DNA from: Salinispora oceanensis
Lineage (GTDB): Bacteria; Actinomycetota; Actinomycetes; Mycobacteriales; Micromonosporaceae
Direction of reading: 5' to 3'
Assembly: GCF_000383575.1 (NCBI RefSeq)
Contig: NZ_KB911579.1
Span: 2,574,523 to 2,638,522 of the forward strand
Length of the DNA stretch: 64,000 nucleotides
Shown here in pieces: positions 52,955 to 63,462 of this stretch (its first letter is position 1; each line of letters starts with the position of its first letter). Below the pieces are notes generated by a model. The model did not search any database and had not been told where the DNA came from. It saw only the letters and a list, made by a program, of their open reading frames with translations. Made by a program: the position numbers and the translations under genes.

Positions 52955-54235
52955 GTGCAGAAGAAGCTGAGCACGATATTCCAGTCCCTACAGGTCCGCA
53001 ATTACCGGCTATTCGCCTCCGGGCAGCTGATCAAGCTGATCGGCGTCTGGATGATGTTCATCGCCCAGGACTGGCTCGTCCTTGAGCTCAGCGACAACTC
53101 CGCCACCGCGCTCGGTATCGTCACCGCCCTCCAGTTCGCTCCCGTTCTGCTGCTCACGCTGATCTCCGGGCGCCTCGCCGACCGGTACGACAAGCGCGTC
53201 CTGCTCTTTGCCGCCAACCTGTTCTGGACGGTCCTCGCCCTGGCCATGAGCTTGTTGGTGATCACCGGCCGGGTGCAGCTCTGGCACGTCTTCACCTTCG
53301 CCGCCCTCCTCGGCGTCGCCAACGCGGTGGAAACCCCGGTCCGGCAGGCCTTCGTCTCCGAACTGGTCGGCACCCCGCTGTTGCCGAACGCTCTCTCCCT
53401 CAACGCGGCCACCTTCAACTCCGCGCGAATCGTCGGACCCGCCCTCGCCGGCCTGGCCATCGCCGCCGTTGACGTGGGGCCGGTCTTCCTGGTCACCGCG
53501 CTCAGCTCAATCGCGCCGCTGGTGAACGTGATCCGGATTCGCCCGGCCGAGCTGCATCGCGAGGCGCTACCGCCGCGCGAGGAGCGGGCCTCGGCCCGGG
53601 TGGTGGACGGGCTGCGCTACGTCTGGGGCCGGCCGGACCTGCTGCTGCCGATGGTCCTGATCTCGGTCATCGCCACCTCACTCTTCAACTTCCAGCTGAC
53701 CCTCGCCGCGTTGGCCAAGACCGTCTTCGACACCGGAGCCGCCTCGTTCGGTCTGTTCAGCAGCGCCCTTGCGGTGGGCGCACTGGCTGGGGCCCTGGCC
53801 GGCACCGGGCGCCGCAGTCGCCCCTCGGTGTGGCTGGTGCTCTCCGCGGCTATCGTCTGCGCCACCTTCGGCACCCTGGTCGGGCTGGCGCCCACGTACT
53901 GGCTGGTGGTGGCGCTGCTCCTGCCGACCGGTTTCTCCACGGTCTTCTTCGCCCAGGCCTGCAACCAGCGCATCCAACTGGGCACCGACGCCGCCTTCCG
54001 AGGCCGGGTCATGGCGCTGTGGGTGCTGGTTTTCCTGGGTACCAACCCGGTGGGCGCGCCGGTTATCGGTTGGCTCGCCGAGACGTACGGCGCCGGGGCC
54101 AGCATTTGGATGGGCGGGCTGGTCTCCCTCACCGCTGCTCTGCTCGCCCTGGCCTGGCAGCTGCGTCGCTCGGGAGCCCGACTGCGGTTCCGGGTGCTGC
54201 CGATGCCCCGCTTCTACCTCACCGAACGGGTGTGA
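52955..54235 (+). CDS. MFS exporter
   Basis: 426 residues, 12 helices; VRNYRLFASGQLIKLIGVWM start, GRLADRYDKRVLLFAANLFWTVLAL motif A, and ETPVRQAFVSELVGTPLLPNALSLNA are the EntS/MFS_3-like exporter pattern. GTG 52955 with GAGGGAGG upstream. Likely regulated by the preceding MarR. Substrate unknown. Confidence 0.87.
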   Translation: MQKKLSTIFQSLQVRNYRLFASGQLIKLIGVWMMFIAQDWLVLELSDNSATALGIVTALQFAPVLLLTLISGRLADRYDKRVLLFAANLFWTVLALAMSLLVITGRVQLWHVFTFAALLGVANAVETPVRQAFVSELVGTPLLPNALSLNAATFNSARIVGPALAGLAIAAVDVGPVFLVTALSSIAPLVNVIRIRPAELHREALPPREERASARVVDGLRYVWGRPDLLLPMVLISVIATSLFNFQLTLAALAKTVFDTGAASFGLFSSALAVGALAGALAGTGRRSRPSVWLVLSAAIVCATFGTLVGLAPTYWLVVALLLPTGFSTVFFAQACNQRIQLGTDAAFRGRVMALWVLVFLGTNPVGAPVIGWLAETYGAGASIWMGGLVSLTAALLALAWQLRRSGARLRFRVLPMPRFYLTERV

Positions 54236-54317
54236 GACCCCGAACCCCGATACGGACAAAACGGCTTATTGTGGCAAATCGGTGGCAGGGTGATCACAGC
54301 CGGCCTAGCGTCGGGGC

Positions 54318-54827
54318 GTGGAGGCGGGACGTGCGCTACTGGTGACCCTGATGGTCGCTGCCGTGGTGTGCCTACCCATGGTGATCGCCCTGTTCATCTG
54401 CGCCGACGAACTCGTTGACCGATTCGCCTGTCGATGGGCGCGGTGGCGGAGCCGACGGCGGGAACGGCGGATAGTCGCCCGCCTGGACCGCGCGGTCGAG
54501 GCGGACGCGCTCACCCGGAACTTTGACCTGAGCCGGTTGGACCGGCCGGATCGGCAGCCGCTGGAGCAGCTCGCCACGGAGCTACACCAGCTTCGGGGTC
54601 ATCGGGTCGGCGGCTCCGGGCGGGCCACGGTCTGGGACGAAGCGGCACTCGCCAGCTACGACAGTCGGCTTCGGCTGGCCTGTGCGGCCCTCGGAATCCC
54701 GCAGCACCTGGACGAGCTGACCGGGGCGGACCGGGAAATTGAACGGGTACGGGTCGAGGGGTTGCTGCACCGGGCCGGTCTCATCCTGCCCGGTGCCCGG
54801 CCAGAGCACCGTCAGCGCCGCCGTTGA
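54318..54827 (+). CDS. Hypothetical protein with one N-terminal membrane helix
   Basis: 169 residues. Helix at residues ~6-30 (LLVTLMVAAVVCLPMVIALFI), then an Arg-rich basic stretch (RWARWRSRRRERR) and a helical cytoplasmic domain (LDRAVEADALTRNFDLSRLD, RPDRQPLEQLATELHQLRGH, LRLACAALGIPQHLDEL). Actinobacterial conserved hypothetical proteins have this layout. Start GTG 54318. No function assigned. Confidence 0.7.
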   Translation: MEAGRALLVTLMVAAVVCLPMVIALFICADELVDRFACRWARWRSRRRERRIVARLDRAVEADALTRNFDLSRLDRPDRQPLEQLATELHQLRGHRVGGSGRATVWDEAALASYDSRLRLACAALGIPQHLDELTGADREIERVRVEGLLHRAGLILPGARPEHRQRRR

Positions 54828-54858
54828 GTGGTAGCTGGGGAAGCGACCGGCAGCCGGG

Positions 54859-55437
54859 TTGAGACTCTTCGTCGCCGTATACCCACCACCGGTGGCGGTG
54901 GCGCATCTCCGCGCGCGGATCACGGAGCTGCGGGTCGGCAGGGCCGCCGCCGCCGGCCTCCGGGTCCGCCTCGCCGACCCGGCCCAGACGCACGTCACGC
55001 TCGCCTTCCTGGCCACGGTGGCAGCGGACCGGCTGGAGGCCGTGGAGCACTCGCTCGACCAGGCGGCGCGGTGGTCCCGCGACTCGTGGCCGGCCCCGCC
55101 GCGGCTTCGCCTGGCCGGCGGTGGGAGGTTCGGGCAGGGCCGCTCCACGGTCATGTGGGTGGACCTGCGGGGTGAGGTGGCGGAGCTGCACCTGCTGGGC
55201 CGACTCGTCCGGTCCCGGCTGCGGGCCAACGACCTGCGCCACGACGAGAAGCCGTTGCGCCCGCACCTGACCGTGGCCCGGCCCGGCGACCGACTGACAC
55301 CGGCCGAGGTTGCGGCCGATATCGCCGCGTTACAGGACTACGAGGGCCCCCAGTGGCCGGCGCGGGAACTGGTGCTGACGCGAAGCCAACCGGGGACGCC
55401 CCGCAGCTATGACCGCCTGGCCGTCTGGCAGCTGTGA
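54859..55437 (+). CDS. thpR: RNA 2',3'-cyclic phosphodiesterase (2H family, ThpR)
   Basis: 192 residues. Both HxTx motifs of the 2H phosphoesterase fold are present: THVTLAF (~residue 49) and RPHLTVARPG (~residue 137). The enzyme opens 2',3'-cyclic phosphates to 2'-phosphates. Start TTG 54859 gives the conserved RLFVAVYPP N-terminus. Its stop is 1 bp from the end of convergent sepH. Confidence 0.88.
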   Translation: MRLFVAVYPPPVAVAHLRARITELRVGRAAAAGLRVRLADPAQTHVTLAFLATVAADRLEAVEHSLDQAARWSRDSWPAPPRLRLAGGGRFGQGRSTVMWVDLRGEVAELHLLGRLVRSRLRANDLRHDEKPLRPHLTVARPGDRLTPAEVAADIAALQDYEGPQWPARELVLTRSQPGTPRSYDRLAVWQL

Positions 55438-55438
55438 G

Positions 55439-56512
55439 TCAGGAGGACTCGCGGGCTGCCGGGGCACTGCCGAAGAGCACGTCGTCCCAGCTCGGTAGCC
55501 GCTTGCGCGGTTTGCTGCTGCTCTCGTTCGACTCGGTGCTGTTCGCCGTCGTGGCACCCGTGCGGCGCGGCCGGAGCACGGCCAGCGAGGGAACGGCCGG
55601 CACCTCCTTCGGTGCGTCCGAGTCGTCGTCGAAGGCCGACCCCGGGCCGCCGCCAAGCAGCGCCGCGGCGCCGCCAGCGACAGTCCGTGGCCGCGGTGTC
55701 TCCGGGCTGGCCGGGTTTCGGGGCTCGAGGCCACGGCCGGACGCGCCGCCGAGTGGGCGGTCCAGGGAGGCGAGCAGGGCGTCCCGACCGGCGCGGATCG
55801 GATCGCGGCTGGGCCGGGTGGGCTCGACCGGACCCGGCAGGCCGTGCCCACCGCGGCCGGGCTCGGCCCGCGCCGGGCCGGGCAGCCCGTGGCCACCGCG
55901 TTCGGACGTCGGTTCCTGCCCGAGGATCGGCATGGGACGCTCGGCGCAGAGGTACTGCGCCATGTCGTCGTGCGGTGTCACCGACTGCCGGGACTTCTCC
56001 AGCTCCCACACCGCCTGGGCGGTGGCCTTGCCGGAGGGCCAGGTGGCGACGATCCGCCACGCTCCGTCGTCGCGACGCCACGCATCCCACGAGATCTTCT
56101 CAGTGTCGATGCCGTGCTGGGACAGTCGACCGTTGACCACCTCGGCGAGCGGGGTCGGTTTCTCGGCCCCCCGCAGGCGGGTGCGGCGGGCATGCTGGGC
56201 GAGCATGGCCCGTTCCTGGAGGACCGGGCCGGCGTAGCGCAGCACCCGGTCCACGGGGACGCCAGCGATTCGGGCGACATCCTCGGCGGACTCGCCGGCC
56301 CGGATCCGGGCCTGGATGTCCCGTGGGGCGAGGGACGGGGTCGGGTCGGTGCCCGGTGTCGAGGCCACCGCCAGGGGCGCGGCCCCGGGCTCGGTGTGCA
56401 GGGCGGTGGAGACGCGCTCGTCAATGGGGAGCGCGAGAAGTCGTCCGACCTCGTCGGTGAGGACCAGTGCCTGGCCGTCCTCGGAGAGGGCGACAAAGCG
56501 TACTGGGCGCAT
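55439..56512 (-). CDS. sepH: Septation protein SepH (DUF3071)
   Basis: 357 residues. N-terminal DUF3071 domain begins MRPVRFVALSEDGQALVLTD and includes LAPRDIQARIRAGESAEDVA with its HTH-like IAGVPVDRVLRYA and PVLQERAMLAQHARR; disordered linker with a doubled GGHGLPGP; conserved C-terminal RLPSWDDVLFG motif. In Streptomyces SepH stimulates FtsZ assembly during sporulation septation. ATG 56512 has GGAGG 7 bp upstream. Confidence 0.92.
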   Translation of the reverse strand: MRPVRFVALSEDGQALVLTDEVGRLLALPIDERVSTALHTEPGAAPLAVASTPGTDPTPSLAPRDIQARIRAGESAEDVARIAGVPVDRVLRYAGPVLQERAMLAQHARRTRLRGAEKPTPLAEVVNGRLSQHGIDTEKISWDAWRRDDGAWRIVATWPSGKATAQAVWELEKSRQSVTPHDDMAQYLCAERPMPILGQEPTSERGGHGLPGPARAEPGRGGHGLPGPVEPTRPSRDPIRAGRDALLASLDRPLGGASGRGLEPRNPASPETPRPRTVAGGAAALLGGGPGSAFDDDSDAPKEVPAVPSLAVLRPRRTGATTANSTESNESSSKPRKRLPSWDDVLFGSAPAARESS

Positions 56513-56646
56513 GGTCTGCCTCCGTCCCGCTTCGCTGGCCCCACGCCACAGGCGAGCCACCCGGGCGTTCGCACCACCGTACGCCCATCTGCCCGCAGGT
56601 GGGGGAACCGACACCCCGTGATTCCCGAGTGAGCTGCGACAATGAT

Positions 56647-56688
56647 CACGGTGGGTGGCTGCCGCGGCGCGGAAGGCCACCCACCGTG
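56647..56688 (-). terminator. Hairpin terminator after serC
   Basis: Perfect 13 bp stem CACGGTGGGTGGC / GCCACCCACCGTG with a 16 nt loop, 8 bp past the serC stop. Confidence 0.6.
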
Positions 56689-56696
56689 ACGGGAGG

Positions 56697-58043
<1,347 letters not shown>

Positions 58044-59150
58044 TCAGACGCCGTGCGGGACCTGGTCCCAGCCCTCGACCTCGTGCGGCCGGCGGGGGCC
58101 GGGCCCGACGTAGCGGGCGGAGGGGCGGACGAGTCGCTGGAGCTTCTTCTGCTCCAGAATGTGGGCGCTCCAGCCGCCCATCCGGGCGCAGGTGAACATC
58201 GAGGTGAACATGTGGGCGGGCACCTCGGCGAAGTCCAGTACGACCGCGGACCAGAACTCGACGTTGGTGGCGAGAACCCGGTCCGGCTTGCGACTGTGCA
58301 GCTCTGCCAGGGCGGCCTTCTCCAGGGCCTCGGCGACCTCGAAGCGGGGGGCTCCCAACTCCTTGGCGGTGCGGCGGAGCACCCGGGCGCGCGGATCCTC
58401 GGCCCGGTAGACCCGATGACCGAAGCCCATCAGCCGTTCACCGCGGTCGAGCACGCCCCGGACGTACCCCTCGGCGTCACCACTGCGCTCCACCGCCTCG
58501 AGCATGTTCAGCACCCGGGAGGGCGCACCGCCGTGCAGCGGCCCGGAGAGCGCACCGATGCCGGAGGAGATGCAGGCCGCCGCGTCGGCGCCGGTGGAGG
58601 CGACGATGCGGGCGGTGAAGGTGGAGGCGTTCAGACCGTGCTCGGCGGCCGAGATGAAGTACGCGTCCACCGCCTTGACGTGCCGCGGGTCCGGCTCGCC
58701 CCGCCAGCGTTTCATGAAGCGTTCGACGATGGTGGAGGCCTTGTCGATCTCCTTCTGCGGTACGGCCGGCAGGCCCAGGCCCCGCGCGGATTGGGCGACG
58801 AAGGAGAGCGCGGTCACCGATACCCGGGCCAGATCCTCGCGGGCCTGCTCGTCGGAGATGTCGAGCAGCTGGTGTAGACCCCAGTACGGGGCGAGCATCG
58901 CCACTGCGGACTGCACGTCCACCCGGATGTCACCGGAGTGCACCGGGACCGGGAACGGTTCGGCGGGCGGTAGACCCGGGCCGAACCGTCCGTCCACCAA
59001 GAGGGCCCAGACGTTGCCGAACGAGACCTGACCGATGAGATTCTCGATGTCCACGCCGCGATAGCGCAGCGAGCCACCCTCCCGGTCGGGTTCGGCGATC
59101 TCGGTCTCGAAGGCTATGACGCCCTCGAGTCCCGGTTTGAAGTCGGCCAT
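58044..59150 (-). CDS. Citrate synthase (citrate synthase 2 type)
   Basis: 368 residues. Catalytic triad visible: His in AAEHGLNASTF, His in MGFGHRVYRAEDPRA and Asp in VVLDFAEVP; start MADFKPGLEGVIAFETEIAEPD is typical of the shorter actinobacterial citrate synthase, which condenses oxaloacetate and acetyl-CoA; some relatives act as 2-methylcitrate synthases. ATG 59150 with GGAG upstream. Divergent from pdxH with a 247 bp gap in which no further feature was found. Confidence 0.93.
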   Translation of the reverse strand: MADFKPGLEGVIAFETEIAEPDREGGSLRYRGVDIENLIGQVSFGNVWALLVDGRFGPGLPPAEPFPVPVHSGDIRVDVQSAVAMLAPYWGLHQLLDISDEQAREDLARVSVTALSFVAQSARGLGLPAVPQKEIDKASTIVERFMKRWRGEPDPRHVKAVDAYFISAAEHGLNASTFTARIVASTGADAAACISSGIGALSGPLHGGAPSRVLNMLEAVERSGDAEGYVRGVLDRGERLMGFGHRVYRAEDPRARVLRRTAKELGAPRFEVAEALEKAALAELHSRKPDRVLATNVEFWSAVVLDFAEVPAHMFTSMFTCARMGGWSAHILEQKKLQRLVRPSARYVGPGPRRPHEVEGWDQVPHGV

Positions 59151-59397
59151 GTCGTCTCCTGGATCTGGCTCGGTGCGCCCCGGGACGGGCCCTCGTTGGG
59201 CCCAGCACCTTAGGCGACCCTCAGGTATGTGTTCGTGACATCTTGCCTGCTGACTACGGGACTTTCGACCCGTGACGGCTGTGCCTCACGCGACATCCCC
59301 GGCCGGAGCGGCCGTCGGGGGATCGGTGACACTGGGGTGTACGGGCAGGCTGCCAGCGCCACGATGGGTCTGCCCGCCATCTGGGAGGGGAGTGGAT

Positions 59398-60057
59398 GTG
59401 ACGGGCGACACAGTCCCGCCGGCGAGCCTGCGTAACGAGTACGCCGGGGACCTGGGCCTGACCGAGACGAACCTGGCCAGTGACTGGTACACCCAGTTCG
59501 ACCGCTGGTTCACCGAGGCGGTGGCCGCCGGTCTGCCCGAGCCGAACGCGATGGTGCTCGGCACCGCCGACGCGGCTGGTCGGCCGAGCGCCCGTACGGT
59601 GCTGCTGAAGGGGTATGGGCCGGACGGCTTCGTCCTGTTCACCAACTACGGGTCGCGCAAGGGCACCGAGCTGGCCGCCAGCCCGTACGCGAGCCTGCTC
59701 TTCCCCTGGTTTGTGCTGGAGCGCCAGGTGGTGGTGACCGGTCGGGTGGAGCGGCTCGACCGGGCCGAGACCGAGGCGTACTTCGCCAGCCGGCCGCGTG
59801 GCTCCCAGCTCGGGGCGTGGGCGAGTGAGCAGTCGCGGGTGCTCCCGGACCGGGCCGCGCTGGACGCCGCCTACCGGGCCGCGGCGGAGCGCTTTGTCGA
59901 TGGCGTGCCGATCCCGGCGCCGCCGCACTGGGGCGGCTTTCGGGTCCGCCCCGACCAGGTGGAGTTCTGGCAGGGCCAGGCGAGTCGGCTGCACGACCGG
60001 CTGCGGTTCCGTGCCACCGACGGGGACGGCTGGGTCGTCGAGCGGCTGGCGCCGTGA
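59398..60057 (+). CDS. pdxH: Pyridoxamine 5'-phosphate oxidase
   Basis: 219 residues, canonical Pdx[68 protein letters not shown], and [17 protein letters not shown]. It makes PLP from PNP/PMP using FMN. GTG 59398 with GGGAGGGG 7 bp upstream. Stop overlaps the next gene's GTG. Confidence 0.95.
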   Translation: MTGDTVPPASLRNEYAGDLGLTETNLASDWYTQFDRWFTEAVAAGLPEPNAMVLGTADAAGRPSARTVLLKGYGPDGFVLFTNYGSRKGTELAASPYASLLFPWFVLERQVVVTGRVERLDRAETEAYFASRPRGSQLGAWASEQSRVLPDRAALDAAYRAAAERFVDGVPIPAPPHWGGFRVRPDQVEFWQGQASRLHDRLRFRATDGDGWVVERLAP

Positions 60058-61346
60058 CCGCGGTGCGGGCGGCCCGGCGGCGAACTAGCCGGTGGGCGAT
60101 CGACCTGCGTCCGCTGGCGGTGCCGGCGTTCCGCCGGATGTGGCTCGGCAACGCGATGGCGATGTTCGGCTTCCAACTCACCTCGGTCGCCGTCCCGGTG
60201 GAGATGTACGCCCTGACCGGGCAGTCCTACTGGGTCGGCCTGCTCGGCCTCGCCGGCTTTGTGCCCCTGCTGCTCTTCGGGCTCTGGGGCGGCGCGGTGG
60301 CCGACGCCCGGGACCGGCGCCGGGTGCTGCTCGCCGGTTCGGCGTTGCTTTGGGTCACGATGCTCGGTCTGCTGGCACAGGCCTCGCTCGGCGTGGGCAG
60401 TCCGGTGCTGCTGCTGGGGCTGGTTGCCGTCCACTCGGCCGGCTTCGCGATCAGCGCACCGGCGCGAACCGCGGCCCTGCCCCGGCTGCTGCCACCGGGG
60501 CTGGTCCCGGCGGCGGCCACCCTGAACTACACCACCTTCACCGCGGCCTCGGTGGTCGGCCCGCTCGCGGCTGGTCTGATCTTCGCGGTCGCGGGCACCG
60601 AGGGTGGACTGCCGATCGCGTACGCGGCGGACGCGCTCCTGTTCACCGGGTTGGTGGTGGCCGCGCTGCGGCTGCCGGCGATGCCGCCGGAGCCGCTCGG
60701 CGACGGCGAGGTGCGGCGCGGTGGGCTGGCGGGGATCAGGGACGGACTCCGGTACCTGACCACCACACCGGTGCTGCTGCTGTCGTTCGCCATCGACCTG
60801 GTAGCGATGGTGCTGGCGCTGCCGCGGGCGTTGTTTCCGGAGATCGCCGAGGAGCGGTTCGGTGGTGGGGCGGCGGTCGGCTGGCTCTTCAGCGCCATCG
60901 CGATCGGCGCCATGCTGGCCGGCCTCACCTCCGGCTGGATCAGCCGGCTGCACCGGCAGGGGCTTGGGCTGGTCGTGGTGGTGGTCGGCTGGGGTCTGGC
61001 GGTTGCGGCGGCGGGGTTGGCCCAGCAGCTCTGGCTGATGGTCCTGCTGCTCGCGGTGGCCGGTGCGGCCGACCTGGTGAGCGCGGTGCTGCGCCAGTCG
61101 ATGCTGCTGGTCTACGCGCCGGACCGGATGCGGGGCCGGCTTCAGGGGGTGAACACGGTGGTCGTCGCCGGCGGGCCGCGCCTCGGTGACCTGCGGGCCG
61201 GCGCGATGGCGGGCGGTTTCGGCAGCGGTGTCGCCTGGGTCGGCGGTGGGCTGCTCTCGGCCGTACTCGCGCTCGGGCTGGCGGTGGCCTTCCCGGCCCT
61301 GATCCGCTACCGGGCCGCGGCTTTGGCCAGCGAGCAGCGGGTCTGA
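60054..61346 (+). CDS. MFS transporter
   Basis: 430 residues, 12 helices: [40 protein letters not shown] motif A, and [25 protein letters not shown] are MFS_3/EntS-type. Coupled to pdxH by a 4 bp overlap. Substrate unknown; not obviously related to vitamin B6. Confidence 0.87.
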   Translation: MTAVRAARRRTSRWAIDLRPLAVPAFRRMWLGNAMAMFGFQLTSVAVPVEMYALTGQSYWVGLLGLAGFVPLLLFGLWGGAVADARDRRRVLLAGSALLWVTMLGLLAQASLGVGSPVLLLGLVAVHSAGFAISAPARTAALPRLLPPGLVPAAATLNYTTFTAASVVGPLAAGLIFAVAGTEGGLPIAYAADALLFTGLVVAALRLPAMPPEPLGDGEVRRGGLAGIRDGLRYLTTTPVLLLSFAIDLVAMVLALPRALFPEIAEERFGGGAAVGWLFSAIAIGAMLAGLTSGWISRLHRQGLGLVVVVVGWGLAVAAAGLAQQLWLMVLLLAVAGAADLVSAVLRQSMLLVYAPDRMRGRLQGVNTVVVAGGPRLGDLRAGAMAGGFGSGVAWVGGGLLSAVLALGLAVAFPALIRYRAAALASEQRV

Positions 61347-61394
61347 CCGGTGCTGTCGGCAGCGAGCAGCGGTTCTACCGGCTAGGGTCCGGGG

Positions 61395-62321
61395 ATGGAC
61401 TTCCCCGGGCAGTGGGCCCCCTCGGGGGCACAGTGGAGCATCGCGGCTGCCGGCCACGAGGCGGTGATCGTCGAGGTTGGTGGCGGAATCCGGACCTACC
61501 GCTCCGACGGGGTCGAGCACCTGGACGGGTACACCGCAGCCGAGCTGTGCCCGGACTCCGCCGGCCAGGTGCTCGCCCCCTGGCCGAATCGGCTCCGGGA
61601 CGGTAGCTACCACTTCGAGGGCCGCGATCTCCAGCTGGCGATCAGCGATCCGGAACACGAGGCGGCCTTCCACGGGCTGGTCAACTGGGTGCCCTGGCAG
61701 TTGCTGGAGCGGTCGGCCGATGCGGTGACGCTCGGCTATGAGTTGGCCGCCACCCCCGGCTACCCCTGGTCGCTGCGGCTGCGGAGTCGGTGGGCTGTCG
61801 GCCCGGACGGGCTGCGTGCTGAGCATGCGGTGACCAACAGCGGTAACGAACCGGCGCCCTTCGGCTTCGCGGCGCACCCGTACCTGCGGGTGCCGGGCGA
61901 CTCGGTGGACGATGTGGTGCTGCGAGTGCCGGCGCGGAGCCGGTTGCAGGTGGACGGGCGGCTGCTACCGATTGCCCAGTCCTCGGTCGTCGGCACCGAG
62001 TACGACTGGACCGTGCCGCGTCGGATCGGCCGGGCGGTGCTGGACGACACCTTCGGTGACCTGGTCCGGGACGACGACGGTGGTTCGGCGGTCGAGCTGG
62101 CCGCCCCGGATGGCGGGTCCCGGATCCGGGTCTGGGCGGACCGGCGGTTTGGCTGGTGGCAGGTCTTCACCGGGGACACCCGCTCCGGGTCGCGGCGTCG
62201 CCGTTCGGTGGCGCTGGAGCCGATGACCTGCCCACCGGATGCGTTCCGCTCCGGCCGGGATCTGATTACGTTGCGGCCGGGCGACACCTGGCAGGGCGCC
62301 TGGGGCATCCGGCCGGCGTAG
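61395..62321 (+). CDS. Aldose 1-epimerase family protein
   Basis: 308 residues of the galactose-mutarotase-like beta-sandwich. Motifs: GQVLAPWPNRLRDGSYHFEG, EHEAAFHGLVNW with a catalytic His, GFAAHPYLRVPG with the second His, and MTCPPDAFRSGRDLITLRPGDTW at the end. Interconverts sugar anomers; exact sugar unknown. ATG 61395. Nitroreductase follows 13 bp later. Confidence 0.88.
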   Translation: MDFPGQWAPSGAQWSIAAAGHEAVIVEVGGGIRTYRSDGVEHLDGYTAAELCPDSAGQVLAPWPNRLRDGSYHFEGRDLQLAISDPEHEAAFHGLVNWVPWQLLERSADAVTLGYELAATPGYPWSLRLRSRWAVGPDGLRAEHAVTNSGNEPAPFGFAAHPYLRVPGDSVDDVVLRVPARSRLQVDGRLLPIAQSSVVGTEYDWTVPRRIGRAVLDDTFGDLVRDDDGGSAVELAAPDGGSRIRVWADRRFGWWQVFTGDTRSGSRRRRSVALEPMTCPPDAFRSGRDLITLRPGDTWQGAWGIRPA

Positions 62322-62334
62322 TCGAGGAGGTGCG

Positions 62335-62937
62335 ATGGAGTTCGTTGAGGTGGTCCGGCGTCGTCGGATGGTCCGGAACTACGATCCGGATCGGCCGGTT
62401 CCACCGGAGGTGGTGGACCGCCTGTTGGCGCACGCGATCCGGGCGCCGTCGGCGGGCTTTTCCCAGGGGTGGGGGTTCCTGGTGCTGGAGGCCGCCGAGG
62501 ATCGGGATCGGTTCTGGGCGGCGACGACGCCGGGCACGGGCGGCCGGGAACGCTGGCTGGCCGGAATGCGCCGGGCCCCATTGATCATCGTGCCGCACGC
62601 CAACCGTTCGGCGTACCTGGACCGGTACGCCGAGCCGGACAAGGGGTGGGCGGATCGGTCAACGGAGCGCTGGTCGATGCCCTACTGGTACATCGATACC
62701 GGCTTCGCCGCGTTGTTGATGCTGCTTACCGCCGTTGACGAGGGGCTGGGCGGTTGCTTCTTCGGTATTCCGCCGCAGCGGCTGGCGGACTATCGGGCGG
62801 CTTTTGGAGTGCCGCCGGAGTATGAGCCGGTTGGCGCGGTCACCATCGGCTACCGTGCGGTGGATCAACGATCGCCATCGCTTCGCCGCGGGCGCCGCCC
62901 GGTGGATGAGGTGGTCCGACGTGGTAGGTGGAGTTAG
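62335..62937 (+). CDS. Nitroreductase family protein
   Basis: 200 residues. FMN-binding VVRRRRMVRNYDPDRPVPPE start, AIRAPSAGFSQGWGFLVLE, and GLGGCFFGIPPQ; C-terminal TIGYRAVDQRSPSLRRGRRP is a common ending for NAD(P)H-dependent nitroreductases of this subfamily. Reduces nitro or quinone compounds; physiological role unknown. ATG 62335 with GAGGAGG upstream. Confidence 0.9.
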   Translation: MEFVEVVRRRRMVRNYDPDRPVPPEVVDRLLAHAIRAPSAGFSQGWGFLVLEAAEDRDRFWAATTPGTGGRERWLAGMRRAPLIIVPHANRSAYLDRYAEPDKGWADRSTERWSMPYWYIDTGFAALLMLLTAVDEGLGGCFFGIPPQRLADYRAAFGVPPEYEPVGAVTIGYRAVDQRSPSLRRGRRPVDEVVRRGRWS

Positions 62938-63122
62938 TCCTGAAAGAAGCGGTTTGTCTGTTTGATAAAGCGATCTGTCAGGGCGAAACTGGCATAAAGC
63001 AGTAGAACATGGCGTGACTTGGCCGGTTACGCTGACACGGTCATTGGCGCCGCCGCTGGCGGCGTCGCACGCAGCGGTGCCGGGTCGGGCGCGGCCGGTC
63101 GCGGGGAGGGGAGCTTACCGTC

Positions 63123-63428
63123 GTGATCTTCAGAGCGGTCCGGGATGGGCGTCCATACCCCGAGCACAGCCTGACGCTCAAGCAGTGGGCCGAGATCCCG
63201 CCGCGTCCGCTGCGACTGGATCAGTTGATCACCACGAAGCGCGAGTTGGCGCTGGACAAACTCCTCGCCGAGGATTCGACCTTCTACGGCGACCTGTTTC
63301 CGCACGTGGTGCAGTGGAACGGCGGGCTCTACCTGGAGGACGGGCTACATCGGGCGCTGCGCGCCGCGCTGCAGCAGCGCAACCAGATCCATGCCCGGGT
63401 ATTCGCCTTTCCCGCGGCGGTCGACTGA
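63123..63428 (+). CDS. VapB-like antitoxin-annotated small protein
   Basis: 101 residues. Reads RPYPEHSLTLKQWAEIPPRP, LRLDQLITTKRELALDKLLA, EDSTFYGDLFPHVVQWNGGL and YLEDGLHRALRAALQQRN. Actinobacterial relatives are often annotated as type II VapB antitoxins, yet no toxin gene adjoins it and the sequence lacks an obvious ribbon-helix-helix or AbrB motif, so I treat the toxin-antitoxin role as unproven. GTG 63123 with GGGGAG upstream. Confidence 0.75.
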   Translation: MIFRAVRDGRPYPEHSLTLKQWAEIPPRPLRLDQLITTKRELALDKLLAEDSTFYGDLFPHVVQWNGGLYLEDGLHRALRAALQQRNQIHARVFAFPAAVD

Positions 63429-63462
63429 GTAGCACGGGGTGAATCTTCGTTAAGGTGTCCCC

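Noticed and set aside
63123..63428. A complete VapBC toxin-antitoxin pair
   Set aside because: No PIN-domain or other toxin gene lies on either side; neighbours are a nitroreductase and an acyl-CoA dehydrogenase.
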